Source: Occultella kanbiaonis
GTDB taxonomy: Bacteria; Actinomycetota; Actinomycetes; Actinomycetales; Beutenbergiaceae
Assembly: GCF_009708215.1 (NCBI RefSeq)
Contig: NZ_CP046175.1
Coordinates: 4,030,001 to 4,094,000, forward strand
Direction of reading: 5' to 3'
DNA: 64,000 nt
Every line of letters starts with the position of its first letter. Position 1 is the first letter of the stretch. The notes beneath the pieces were generated by a model, which worked only from the letters and a program-made list of their open reading frames with translations, had not been told where the DNA came from and made no database searches. A program made the position numbers and the translations under genes. Shown here piece by piece: positions 15,935 to 27,057 of the stretch.

Positions 15935-16477
15935 ATGAGCGTTCAGCCGATCACCCGGCCGCGCACGGCACCGGAGCCGCCGGACACGGTGCCGCGGCTC
16001 CTCGTCAATCCGAACGCCCCGGACCGGCGCACCTGGGACCGGGTGCGGTTCTCCGGCCCGCCGGCGCCCGCCGAGGTCCAGGTCGAGGACATCGTCGAGG
16101 ACGCCACCGGTCCACGCCTGGTCTGGTCCCGCGGCGCCGTCCCCGAACTCCCCGACGCAGGCACCTGGAGCGCCACCCTCGTCCGGGCGTGCGTCGAGGC
16201 CCTGCTCGGGGCGCGCCCGGCCGCCCAGCTCGCCCGTTGGTTGGACGCGGACCTGTGGACGGCACTGAACCGGCGTGCCTGCCTCGGCATGGAGATCGCC
16301 GGCCGACCCAGTCATCCGCCGATGGTCACGATCCGCCGGGTCCACCCGTGCGAGATCACGGAGGGCACCTGGGAGTCGTCCGTGGTGGTGCACGACGGCA
16401 ACAGGGTCAGGGCCGCCGCGATCCGGCTCGAGACCCGCCGCGGCCGGTGGCGCGCGACCGCGCTCGAGATCGGCTGA
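15935..16477 (+). CDS. Rv3235-family conserved protein (DUF6459-like)
   Basis: 180 residues. The C-terminal two-thirds (ATLVRACVEALLGARPAAQLARW; then VRRVHPCEITEGTWESSVVV-like strand region) matches the actinobacterial Rv3235 family, which is always found close to secA1. The N-terminus is Pro/Arg-rich and probably disordered. No membrane helix. The role is unknown; a link to SecA-dependent secretion or envelope function is suggested only by gene order. It follows the LysM gene after 10 bp and is convergent with secA. Confidence 0.78.
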   Translation: MSVQPITRPRTAPEPPDTVPRLLVNPNAPDRRTWDRVRFSGPPAPAEVQVEDIVEDATGPRLVWSRGAVPELPDAGTWSATLVRACVEALLGARPAAQLARWLDADLWTALNRRACLGMEIAGRPSHPPMVTIRRVHPCEITEGTWESSVVVHDGNRVRAAAIRLETRRGRWRATALEIG

Positions 16478-16536
16478 GCCTGCCTGGCGATCAGCTGAGC
16501 CTGCCTGGCGATCAGCTGAGCCTGCCTGGCGATCAG
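16474..16536 (+). repeat. Three perfect 21-bp tandem repeats
   Basis: Three identical back-to-back copies (16474-16494, 16495-16515, 16516-16536) of a unit that begins CTGAGCCTGCC and ends GCGATCAG. The first copy contains the stop codon of the Rv3235-like gene. Each unit also carries CTGA and TCAG at its ends. Confidence 0.9.
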
Positions 16537-16545
16537 CAGGCTCAG
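16516..16545. terminator. Hairpin terminator between the Rv3235-like gene and secA
   Basis: CTGAGCCTG (16516-16524) pairs perfectly with CAGGCTCAG (16537-16545) over a 12-nt loop. The 5' arm is the start of the third 21-bp repeat, so the two earlier copies offer alternative 5' arms for the single 3' arm. Located between convergent genes. Confidence 0.6.
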
Positions 16546-16572
16546 CCGGTCGGGCGGGTCTTCACCGCTGTG

Positions 16573-19554
<2,982 letters not shown>

Positions 19555-19674
19555 TGACACTCCCGGTGGATCGGATCGATCCGGCGTCGTTCGACACCGG
19601 TGCACCGTCCATCGTATGCGAGAGCTCCGATGGCAGTACCGGTCCGGACCGCCGATCACGGCACAGGTTCGCTC

Positions 19675-20913
19675 TCAGCGCACCCCCGTCAGTGCCTGCG
19701 CGACGTCGCCGATGAGGTCGCCGGCGGCGTCGGCATCGACGGTGACGTCCGGCAGGTCGAGCCAGTCCGCCATGACGCGCAGTTCCTGCGCCAGCTCGTG
19801 CCCGACGGCGGTGGGAGCCTCCGGCTGGGCGAACGCGCTGCGTAGCCGCAGCACTCCGGCGGCCCGGTCGGCCTTGAGGTCGACGCGCGCCACGAGCTCG
19901 TCGCCGAGCAGGAACGGCAGCACGTAGTAGCCGAACTGGCGCTGGGCCGCCGGGGTGTAGATCTCGATCCGGTAGTGCATCCCGAACAGCTCCAGGGTGC
20001 GCTCCCGTTCGAACACGAGCGGGTCGAACGGAGCGAGCAGGGCACGGGCGTTCGTGGCCCGCGGCCGGCGGGCCTCCGGGTGCAGATAGGCCGGGCGGCG
20101 CCACCCGGCCACCGCCACCTCCTCCAGGTCACCGGCCGCAACGAGCCGGGCGACGGCGTCCGACGTCTGCGCGATGGACAGCCGGAAGTAGTCGGCGAGC
20201 CCCCGGACCGTAGCCACCCCGTGCGCGCGGGCGGAGATGTCCACGAGCGCCCGGACGGCCTCGTCCTGTGGGAGCACGTCCTCGGCGAGGACGTCCGCCG
20301 GCAGCACCCGCTCGGGCAGGTCGTAGGCCCGCTCGAAGGACGCGTTCCGGTACGCGGAGGCGACCCGCCCGACGGCGAGCATCGCCTCCAGGGAGTGCTT
20401 GGCGGCGGTCCAGTTCCAACCCCAGTTGACCTTCTCCGGGCGCTCGTGCCCGAGCAGGTCGTGCACCTGCGCCGCGGTGACGGGTCCGTGCTCGGCGACG
20501 ATGTCCAGCACGGCTGCCACGGTCTCCGGGTCCTTCGAGGCCACGCCGTCGTACCAGCGCAGTGCCCGCGGTCCCTGCATCCGCCACCGCAGCAGCTGGA
20601 ACGTGCGCGGCGGTACGAACGCGGCCTCGTGGGCGCGGTACTCGACCAGCCGCCGCGGCCGGGCCGGGGTCCCGGTGGTGGCCCGCTCAAGCAGGGCGAC
20701 GTCGTAGGGGCCCAGCCGGGCGACCACGGGCAGCAGGTGCGCCCGGGCGAGCACGTTCACCGAGTCGATCTGCAGCAGCCCGACCCTGTCGATCATCCGC
20801 TGCAGGTGCGCCATCGTGACGACGGGTGGTCGGGTCTGAGCGGGCGCCCCGGCCAGTCCCTGCGCGGTGACGGCGATCCGGCGGGCCTGGGCGAGCGTGA
20901 GCGTGCGCGGCAT
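19675..20913 (-). CDS. YcaQ/AlkX-family crosslink-repair DNA glycosylase
   Basis: 412 residues made of tandem winged helices (HTH_42 superfamily). The catalytic QxD motif of the YcaQ branch is present: Gln48-Ile49-Asp50 in GLLQIDSVNVLARAH. This family excises bulky N7-alkylguanine and interstrand crosslinks (shown for E. coli YcaQ and Streptomyces AlkZ, which has QxQ). Other landmarks are YRAHEAAFVPP, RLYDLPERVLP-like (AYDLPERVLPADV) and FDPLVFERERTLELFG. It lies between hpf and secA, on the same strand, but is separated from hpf by a strong hairpin, so it probably has its own promoter. Repair of alkylation damage is the likely role. Confidence 0.8.
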   Translation of the reverse strand: MPRTLTLAQARRIAVTAQGLAGAPAQTRPPVVTMAHLQRMIDRVGLLQIDSVNVLARAHLLPVVARLGPYDVALLERATTGTPARPRRLVEYRAHEAAFVPPRTFQLLRWRMQGPRALRWYDGVASKDPETVAAVLDIVAEHGPVTAAQVHDLLGHERPEKVNWGWNWTAAKHSLEAMLAVGRVASAYRNASFERAYDLPERVLPADVLAEDVLPQDEAVRALVDISARAHGVATVRGLADYFRLSIAQTSDAVARLVAAGDLEEVAVAGWRRPAYLHPEARRPRATNARALLAPFDPLVFERERTLELFGMHYRIEIYTPAAQRQFGYYVLPFLLGDELVARVDLKADRAAGVLRLRSAFAQPEAPTAVGHELAQELRVMADWLDLPDVTVDADAAGDLIGDVAQALTGVR

Positions 20914-20981
20914 GCATCAGACCCTAGGGCCCACCACTGACACTCCCCCGACCCCGCGCACAGGCAGCGAGAGGGGACCTC

Positions 20982-21037
20982 GCACCGAGACCGGACCAGT
21001 AAGGTCCGGTCCCGGGTGCTCGGTCCGGTCTCGGTGC
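20982..21037 (-). terminator. 16-bp perfect inverted repeat downstream of hpf
   Basis: GCACCGAGACCGGACC (20982-20997) and GGTCCGGTCTCGGTGC (21022-21037) form a perfect 16-bp stem over a 24-nt loop. The loop itself contains another GGTCCGGT, so an alternative pairing is possible. It is 33 bp beyond the hpf stop and 69 bp ahead of the glycosylase start, so it most likely ends the comF/hpf transcript. Confidence 0.65.
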
Positions 21038-21070
21038 TGCGTGGTTGCCGTCAGCCCGGACGGTTGCGCG

Positions 21071-21721
21071 TCAGGCGCTCGCGGGCAGCAGCGCCTCGGC
21101 CTCGTAGTTCAGGCGGATCACGCCGTAGGTCCAGCCGCGCCGGTTGTACACGACGCAGGGCTGCTTGGTCTCGGCGTCCACGAACAGGTAGAACGGGTGG
21201 CCGACCAGCTCCATCTCGGCGAGGGCCTGGTCCACCGTCATCGGATCGGTGTCGTGCACCTTCTGCCGGATAACCACCGGGGAGTCCCCGAGCTGCGCCT
21301 CCACCGCCACGCCGGTCTCGGTGGGCGGCGTGGGGGTCATCGAGATCTCGTCGTCCTCGACCGGCTCGGGAGCGAGGTCGACGGGCTCCGGCACCGGCGG
21401 CGCCTCGGCGCGACCGTGGTGGGACTTGCGCCGGTCCCTGGCCCGGCGCAGTCGCTCGAAGAGCTTGCCGGCCGCGAGATCCAGCGCGGCATACCGGTCC
21501 GGTGCGCTCGCCTCGGCGCGGACCACGGGGCCCTTCGCGCGGACCGTCAGTTCGACCCGCTCGGCCCGATCGGCCAGACGGGGGTTGTTCTCGTGCGTCA
21601 CCTCGACGTCGACTCGCTGCGCGTAGGGCGAGAACTGCCCCACCTTCGAGAGTTTGTCCTCCACGTGCTGCCTGAATCGCTCAGGCACCTCGGTGTGGCG
21701 GCTGACTACAACGATCTCCAT
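21071..21721 (-). CDS. hpf: Ribosome hibernation promoting factor, long form
   Basis: 216 residues from an ATG with GGAGG 5 nt upstream. The N-terminal S30AE domain (about residues 1-100) has MEIVVVSRHTEVPERFR and a typical basic face that binds 30S. After an acidic linker, the C-terminal dimerisation domain (about 150-210) carries DPMTVDQALAEMELVGHPF and RRGWTYGVIRL. Long HPF joins two 70S ribosomes into 100S dimers in stationary phase or hypoxia. It follows comF after 240 bp, which holds a terminator and an AT-poor leader, so it is probably expressed independently. Confidence 0.95.
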   Translation of the reverse strand: MEIVVVSRHTEVPERFRQHVEDKLSKVGQFSPYAQRVDVEVTHENNPRLADRAERVELTVRAKGPVVRAEASAPDRYAALDLAAGKLFERLRRARDRRKSHHGRAEAPPVPEPVDLAPEPVEDDEISMTPTPPTETGVAVEAQLGDSPVVIRQKVHDTDPMTVDQALAEMELVGHPFYLFVDAETKQPCVVYNRRGWTYGVIRLNYEAEALLPASA

Positions 21722-21871
21722 GACGTCCTCCGGTTCGAGAGAGTGCGGCCGAGACCTCTTTCCTGGGGGTCCCCGGCCAGGGCTTGAGCGCTCACCCGGC
21801 CTTTCTCAGCGGCCGGGGCGCGGTCTGCAGGCGGGCCTCACCTCCCCCTCACGCCGTCCGGTGAACACAGA

Positions 21872-21902
21872 AGGCGAGGGTGGCGCTGTGCGCCCCTCGC
21901 CT
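21872..21902 (-). terminator. Terminator after comF
   Basis: AGGCGAGGG (21872-21880) pairs perfectly with CCCTCGCCT (21894-21902), 13-nt loop. It lies 59 bp past the comF stop on the minus strand and 151 bp ahead of the hpf start, and would separate the mtrA-comF transcript from hpf. Confidence 0.5.
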
Positions 21903-21960
21903 GCGTTGTGCTCCATGACCTGACGCTAGTCCACTCCTCACGGATGCGATAGGCGAAAGG

Positions 21961-22761
21961 TCATGGGTCGGCGCGCCAGGTCGTGCTACCCGGCCGCGGC
22001 GTCGCGAGGAGGGCGAAGGCGCACAGCACCTGCCCACCGGCCATGGTGAGCGCATCCCTGGCCGCGGCGAGGGTGGCGCCGGTGGTGACGACGTCGTCGA
22101 CGAGCACGCAGGGTGCCCCGGCCGGCAGTTCCGCGACCAGATGCACGGCCGCCCGCCCGGACCGTCCGCGGGCCGCCGCACCGAGCCGGTGCGAGCTGCC
22201 GCCACGCCGGCGCAGCACATCAACCACCCACACGGGGCGGCCCCGACCCTGCCGGGCCAGCCCCGCGCTCAGCCCGACGGCGACGGCGTCCGCCAGGTCC
22301 CCCACCACGAACCGGCGGGCCAGGCGCCGCCGCCAGCCAGACGGGGCCGGGACCACCAGGATCGGCCCGGTCCCGGGCACCTCCCTCAGGTGCTCGGCGA
22401 GCCGGCGGCCGGCCGCGGTCCCGGCGTGCGCCAGTTCGGGGGCCAGATCGGGGCGCACGCCGGTCTTCCAGGCGAGCACGACGCGTCGCGACCCGGAGGC
22501 GTACGGCGCGACGGCCCAGGTCGGCAGCCCGAGTACCGCGGGCCCGATCCCGCCCGCGTCCCGGGCGGCGAGGAACACGGTGTCCTCCTCGCAGCGCCGC
22601 GGCGGCGCGGTCAGCAGCTCGCGGCAGTCCGCGCACAGGTGCGCATCGTGCGCGCCGCAGCCCGGACACTCGACCGGCAGCACGAGGCCGAGCACATCGG
22701 TCAGCACCGCGCGCACCACCTGCACCGACACCCGTGCGTACACCCGCCCAGCGCACCGCAT
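21961..22761 (-). CDS. comF: ComF-family phosphoribosyltransferase-like protein
   Basis: 266 residues from ATG 22761; GTG 22725 is also possible and gives a length nearer the family's. An N-terminal zinc-ribbon (VECPGCGAHDAHLCADC) is followed by a type I phosphoribosyltransferase fold ending with the PRPP-binding loop VLVDDVVTTGATLAAA. In competent bacteria ComF helps DNA uptake; in actinobacteria its role is unclear, though it is conserved in the mtrAB-lpqB cluster. It follows lpqB with about 80 bp between and the same strand, so probably part of that operon. Confidence 0.85.
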   Translation of the reverse strand: MRCAGRVYARVSVQVVRAVLTDVLGLVLPVECPGCGAHDAHLCADCRELLTAPPRRCEEDTVFLAARDAGGIGPAVLGLPTWAVAPYASGSRRVVLAWKTGVRPDLAPELAHAGTAAGRRLAEHLREVPGTGPILVVPAPSGWRRRLARRFVVGDLADAVAVGLSAGLARQGRGRPVWVVDVLRRRGGSSHRLGAAARGRSGRAAVHLVAELPAGAPCVLVDDVVTTGATLAAARDALTMAGGQVLCAFALLATPRPGSTTWRADP

Positions 22762-22843
22762 GCTCGCGGGGCGACCTGCGCCGTCGGGCACCACCTGTGG
22801 ACGGCCGCGCATCGGCGCGTGCGTCCACACGCGGGCGACCGCC

Positions 22844-24544
22844 TCAGCCGGGGAAGGTGGGGTCGCGCACCGGGTCCAGGCCGGAGACCGGCCGCCACCC
22901 GTTCCCCGAGCGCGCGTACAGGTTCCCGTCTGAGGTGACCAGGTAGAGCTCACGCTCGCCGCGGGCGGCCGCGATCGAGGCGGAGTCGACCACGGTGGGC
23001 AGGGACCTCGTGGGCTGACCGCCGACGGTCACCAGGTGCACGCTGATGGACCCACCGCTGGCGCCGAGCACCGCGAGGGTGGACTCGTCGACCCAGACCA
23101 CCTGGGTGGCCGACGTCATCGACGGCGCGAGGCTCAGCGGCGGACCGAGCCGGATCGGGACCCCGTCGGCGTCCCGGGTGATCGCGACGACCTCGACGCG
23201 CATCGCGCCACCGCCGGTGTACACCACGGCCATCCGGGTGCCGTCCCGGCTGACCCGGATCGAGGCGACCTGGGCACCGGCGAGCGTCGGCGTCTCCAGC
23301 GTGGCCGTTGACCCGTCCGTCCGGGCCAGCAGCAACCGCCCGGTGTTCGTGCGCTCCCCGGTCCAGACCCACCCGAACCTGTCGAAGGATGGATCGAGCA
23401 GCGCGGTGCCCTCGAGCAGGGTCACCGAGGCGGTGTCCGGGGTCGGCACCGTGATGAGGAACCGGTCGTCCGCGAGCGCGACGGCGAGGTCGTCGCCGTA
23501 GGGCAGCGCCGGGTCGGACGCGTCGATGCCGGTCAACGGCGCCGTGTTCGGTGCGGCGGACAGCGTGGACCCGTTGAACCGCACCAGGGCGTCACCGGAG
23601 AGCATCGTCGGCGACGTGCCGACCCCCGGGTTCAGGGTGAGGTCGAGGTCGACGTCCGAGGTGTTGAACGGCCTGGAGTCGACCAGGATCTCGACGTCCT
23701 GGACCTGGGGCAGCGCGGTGAGGGTGGCCTGGATCTGCGCCTGGAGGCGCGCCCGGTCGGTCGAGCCGGCACCGGAGATCTCCTCGGTCACGTCCACCGT
23801 CGCGGTCCCCGCGGAGACCGGCACGGTGTCCAGGGTGAGCGAGGTGCCGCTCGGGATGGCGCTGATCACCCCGGTGCTGAGCCACTCCACGGGGCCGCCG
23901 AGCAGGCCGTTCATGGCGTACGTGGCGGTGTTGCGGGCCGGGTAGAAGCGCATGTCCGGCACCAGCATGGTGGCGTCCGGGGAGAGGAAGTACAGCGGCG
24001 TGCCGCGGTACTGCGAACCGAAGTTGACGTCGGAGATGAGGACGCCGTCGGGCAGGCTTTCGATGCGCCACTGCGCGTCGGCGTCCTGGGTCAGCCGGAA
24101 CTCCTGGGTGGTCTCGGTGCCCGGCCGGGCCTCGGTGCGTACGCCGGTGGGGTCGACCGTGCCGGCGACGGTGACCCGCACCTCCACGACGCCTGCCTCA
24201 CCCTCGACGACCTCAAGGGCGGCGCTGCCGGAGTAGATGACGACGCCGCCGGCGGGATCCCACTGGTCGCTGCCCTCGGTGGTGAGGAACTTGCGGGCGA
24301 CCGCGAAGTTGTCGACCAGCCCGCCGGCGCTGCCGGCCAGGAACCCGCGCACGATCTCGCTCGGGGACGCGTCCGGTCTCGGGTCCTCGGCGGAGAGCAC
24401 GATGCCGCTCGTGTCCGGGGCCGCCTCCACGCCGCGCTGCACGGCGCCGTCCGTCGGCAGGCTCGCGCAGCCCGCGATCACGGCGAGCGCGATGAGGACG
24501 ACGGCGGCCCGTGCCTTCCCGGTGATGCCGGCGTTCGGGTTCAT
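22844..24544 (-). CDS. lpqB: LpqB lipoprotein, MtrB-associated
   Basis: 566 residues. A lipoprotein signal peptide ends with lipobox VIAGC (Cys26). Then come a GerMN domain (about residues 50-290, in the SPSEIVRGFLAG and LNGLLGGPVEWLS region) and a beta-propeller-like C-terminal half (LpqB propeller). LpqB interacts with the outside part of the sensor MtrB and tunes MtrAB signalling in mycobacteria (family knowledge). ATG 24544 overlaps the mtrB stop by 4 bp. No features look broken. Confidence 0.93.
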   Translation of the reverse strand: MNPNAGITGKARAAVVLIALAVIAGCASLPTDGAVQRGVEAAPDTSGIVLSAEDPRPDASPSEIVRGFLAGSAGGLVDNFAVARKFLTTEGSDQWDPAGGVVIYSGSAALEVVEGEAGVVEVRVTVAGTVDPTGVRTEARPGTETTQEFRLTQDADAQWRIESLPDGVLISDVNFGSQYRGTPLYFLSPDATMLVPDMRFYPARNTATYAMNGLLGGPVEWLSTGVISAIPSGTSLTLDTVPVSAGTATVDVTEEISGAGSTDRARLQAQIQATLTALPQVQDVEILVDSRPFNTSDVDLDLTLNPGVGTSPTMLSGDALVRFNGSTLSAAPNTAPLTGIDASDPALPYGDDLAVALADDRFLITVPTPDTASVTLLEGTALLDPSFDRFGWVWTGERTNTGRLLLARTDGSTATLETPTLAGAQVASIRVSRDGTRMAVVYTGGGAMRVEVVAITRDADGVPIRLGPPLSLAPSMTSATQVVWVDESTLAVLGASGGSISVHLVTVGGQPTRSLPTVVDSASIAAARGERELYLVTSDGNLYARSGNGWRPVSGLDPVRDPTFPG

Positions 24545-26280
24545 CCGTTGACCTCCTCGTGGCTGGGGGGCGGATCCGGGTGCAGCTCCGGCAGCGCGGC
24601 CGGGTTCGCGGCGGACGGGTCGTCGGGCGGCTCCAGGTCCGGGTCGGAGCGCACCGGGCGCAGCGCGAGCGGGTGCGTCGTGATCGTCTGGCCGGCCCGG
24701 CGGGGCAGTGAGAGCCGGAAAGCGGCCCCCTCGCCCGGACTCCCCCAGGCCTCCAGGTCGCCGCCGTGCAGCCGGGCGTCCTCGAGGGAGATCGCCAGGC
24801 CGAGGCCGGTGCCGCCGAGGGTGCGCGCCCGGGCCGGGTCGGCGCGCCAGAACCGGTCGAACACGTGCTCGGCCTCCATCGCCGTCATGCCGATGCCGTG
24901 GTCACGGACCACCACGTCGACGACGCGGGCGTCCGCGCCGACGAGGACGTCGATCGGCCCACCCTCACCGTGCTCGATGGCGTTGACGATCAGGTTCCGC
25001 AGGACCCGCTCGACGCGTCGCTGGTCGATGTCCGCGGTGCAGGAGGTCGGGGAAAGGTTCATGACGAGCTCGGAGCCGCGATTCGCCGCGAGTGGCGCGG
25101 TCAGGTCCACGACCCGGCGGACCACCTCCCGCACATCCACCTCCTCGGCCTCGAGGGTCGCAGCGCCGGCGTCGAACCGCGAGATCTCCAGGAGGTCGGC
25201 GAGGAGGGCCTCGAACCGGTCCAGCTGGGTCTGCAACAGCTCGGCCGACCGGGCCTGCACCGGGGTGAACTCGTCCCGGGCCTGGTACAGGACCTCCGAG
25301 GCCATCCGCACGGTGGTCAGCGGCGTGCGCAGCTCGTGGGAGACGTCGGAGACGAACCGCTGCTGCATCAGGGACAGGTTCGCGAGCCGCTCGAACTGGT
25401 GCTGCAGACTCTCGGCCATCTCGTTGAACGAGCGCCCGAGCCGCGCGAGCTCGTCGTCGCCACGCACCTGCATGCGCTCGGTGAGGTGACCGTCGGCCAG
25501 CCGCTCCGCCGTCCGGGCCGCCTGCTGGACCGGGTCGAGGACCTGCCGGGTCAGGTACCAGGCCATGGCGAGCAGCAGCACCAGCAGGCTCACCGCACCG
25601 ACGGTGAGGACTCCCTGGAGCAGGTCCAGGTTCTGCTGCTCCGCGCTGAGGCTGTAGATGAGGTAGAGCTCGTACTCACCGGCCAGCGGAAGGGTGACCG
25701 CCGAGCCGACCGCGATCCCCGGGGTGACGCCGCCGTCCGAGCGCGGGATGGCGACCGACTGCCAGGCCTGGAAGTGGTCGGCCTGGACCCGCTCGCGCAG
25801 TTCCGGGGAGATCAGTGGCCGCAGCGACTCGTTGGTGGACGGATCCAGGATCAGCGCCGGGGTGTTCGGGGAGCGCATCAGGAACACACCGGAACTGCCC
25901 GCGGAGGTCTCCTGGAGCCCCGCGACCATGTCGGTCGCAAGCTGCTGGACCTCCTGGGTGGAGGAGACCGTCGAGGCATCGAACTGATCCTGGGCCAGGT
26001 CCGCTCGGGTCGCGGCGTCGGCGAGGACCTGGTCGCGGCGGTCGTCGAAGAGCCCGTCGCGGATCTGCGCGGACAGCAGCAGACCGAGCAGCGCCAGTGC
26101 GATCACACCGACGGCGACCGTTGTACTGGCCACGCGCAGGCGCAGCGAGCGGCGCCAGGCCAGCAGCGCGAGCCGGGCCCGGACCCGGAGCAGCCGGCGC
26201 CACCGCTCGGCGCGCCGCCGCACTCCTGCGAAGGGGTCGGTGCGTGGGGGCGGGTCCGCCCCACCCGCCGCGTCGGTCAT
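24541..26280 (-). CDS. mtrB: Sensor histidine kinase MtrB
   Basis: 579 residues from ATG 26280, which overlaps the mtrA stop by 4 bp. Two membrane helices (about residues 45-68 and 230-252) flank an exported sensor region. HAMP follows (YLTRQVLDPVQQAARTAERL), then HisKA with the phosphorylated His315 (DVSHELRTPLTT), and the HATPase domain with NLIVNAIEHGEGG, DHGIGM and GGTGLGLAIS. The C-terminal 50 residues are Pro/Asp-rich. MtrB phosphorylates MtrA and couples cell-wall and osmotic cues to division and wall-hydrolase genes. LpqB is coupled downstream. Confidence 0.96.
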   Translation of the reverse strand: MTDAAGGADPPPRTDPFAGVRRRAERWRRLLRVRARLALLAWRRSLRLRVASTTVAVGVIALALLGLLLSAQIRDGLFDDRRDQVLADAATRADLAQDQFDASTVSSTQEVQQLATDMVAGLQETSAGSSGVFLMRSPNTPALILDPSTNESLRPLISPELRERVQADHFQAWQSVAIPRSDGGVTPGIAVGSAVTLPLAGEYELYLIYSLSAEQQNLDLLQGVLTVGAVSLLVLLLAMAWYLTRQVLDPVQQAARTAERLADGHLTERMQVRGDDELARLGRSFNEMAESLQHQFERLANLSLMQQRFVSDVSHELRTPLTTVRMASEVLYQARDEFTPVQARSAELLQTQLDRFEALLADLLEISRFDAGAATLEAEEVDVREVVRRVVDLTAPLAANRGSELVMNLSPTSCTADIDQRRVERVLRNLIVNAIEHGEGGPIDVLVGADARVVDVVVRDHGIGMTAMEAEHVFDRFWRADPARARTLGGTGLGLAISLEDARLHGGDLEAWGSPGEGAAFRLSLPRRAGQTITTHPLALRPVRSDPDLEPPDDPSAANPAALPELHPDPPPSHEEVNG

Positions 26281-26960
26281 CGCACGGGGGTGCCGGCCCG
26301 GTATCCGACGCCGCGCACGGTCACCACGACCTCCGGGTTCTCCGGGTCCTTCTCGACCTTGGCGCGCAGCCGCTGGACGTGCACGTTGACGAGTCGGGTG
26401 TCCGCCTGGTGCCGGTAGCCCCAGACCTGCTCGAGCAGCACCTCGCGGGAGAACACCTGCCACGGCTTACGAGCCAGCGCCACGATCAGGTCGAACTCGA
26501 GCGGGGTGAGGTTGATGGCGTCACCGTCACGCGTGACCCTGTGCCCGGGCACGTCGATGGCCAGGTCGGCGATCAGCAGCTGCTCGGTGCCCTGGGTCTC
26601 GCCCTGGCGCAGCCGCGCGCGTATCCGGGCGACGAGCTCGGTGGGCTTGAACGGCTTCGCGATGTAGTCGTCGGCGCCGGCCTCGAGGCCCTTGACCACG
26701 TCGGTGGTGTCGCTCTTGGCGGTCAGCATGACGATCGGCACGCCGGACTCGGCACGGATCCGCCGGCAGATCTCGATGCCGTCCATGCCGGGCAGCATCA
26801 GGTCGAGCAGCACCAGATCCGGCTCCACGGTGCGGAACGCGTCCACCGCCTTGGCACCGTCGGCACAGAAGGAGGCCTCGAAGTTCTCCGACTGCAGGAC
26901 GATCCCGATCATCTCCGAGAGGGCGGCGTCATCATCGACCACGAGCACACGTGCATTCAT
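26277..26960 (-). CDS. mtrA: Response regulator MtrA
   Basis: 227 residues from ATG 26960 (MNARVLVVDDDAAL). The receiver domain has the acidic pocket at residues 9-11, phospho-acceptor Asp53 (LVLLDLMLPGMDG) and the lysine in DYIAKPFKP. The winged-helix OmpR-type output domain ends ADTRLVNVHVQRLRAK and VVVTVRGVGYRAG. MtrA is the conserved actinobacterial regulator of cell-wall remodelling, DNA replication and development. First gene of the mtrA-mtrB-lpqB-comF operon, and divergent from the membrane-protein operon across 97 bp, which must hold both promoters. Confidence 0.97.
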   Translation of the reverse strand: MNARVLVVDDDAALSEMIGIVLQSENFEASFCADGAKAVDAFRTVEPDLVLLDLMLPGMDGIEICRRIRAESGVPIVMLTAKSDTTDVVKGLEAGADDYIAKPFKPTELVARIRARLRQGETQGTEQLLIADLAIDVPGHRVTRDGDAINLTPLEFDLIVALARKPWQVFSREVLLEQVWGYRHQADTRLVNVHVQRLRAKVEKDPENPEVVVTVRGVGYRAGTPVR

Positions 26961-27057
26961 GCGCCCTATCGTGACACCTTCGCACGAGGAGGGGGCGTGA
27001 CCACGCTCATGCAAAGATGAACGCGGCGCACCGCCGACGAAGGAGAATGACCATCCC

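Noticed and set aside
16474-16545. CRISPR array
   Set aside because: Repeats of 21 bp are directly adjacent without spacers and run into a terminator stem. The 135-bp repeats at 43200 and the 36-bp repeats at 30784 are in-frame protein repeats.
19555-19674. Longer SecA beginning at 19659
   Set aside because: The extra 35 residues do not resemble SecA, while GTG 19554 gives the standard N-terminus.
21722-21871. Structured riboswitch in the hpf leader
   Set aside because: Several short GGCC/CCGG pairings exist, but none is longer than about 6 bp or of a known class; expected by chance at this GC.
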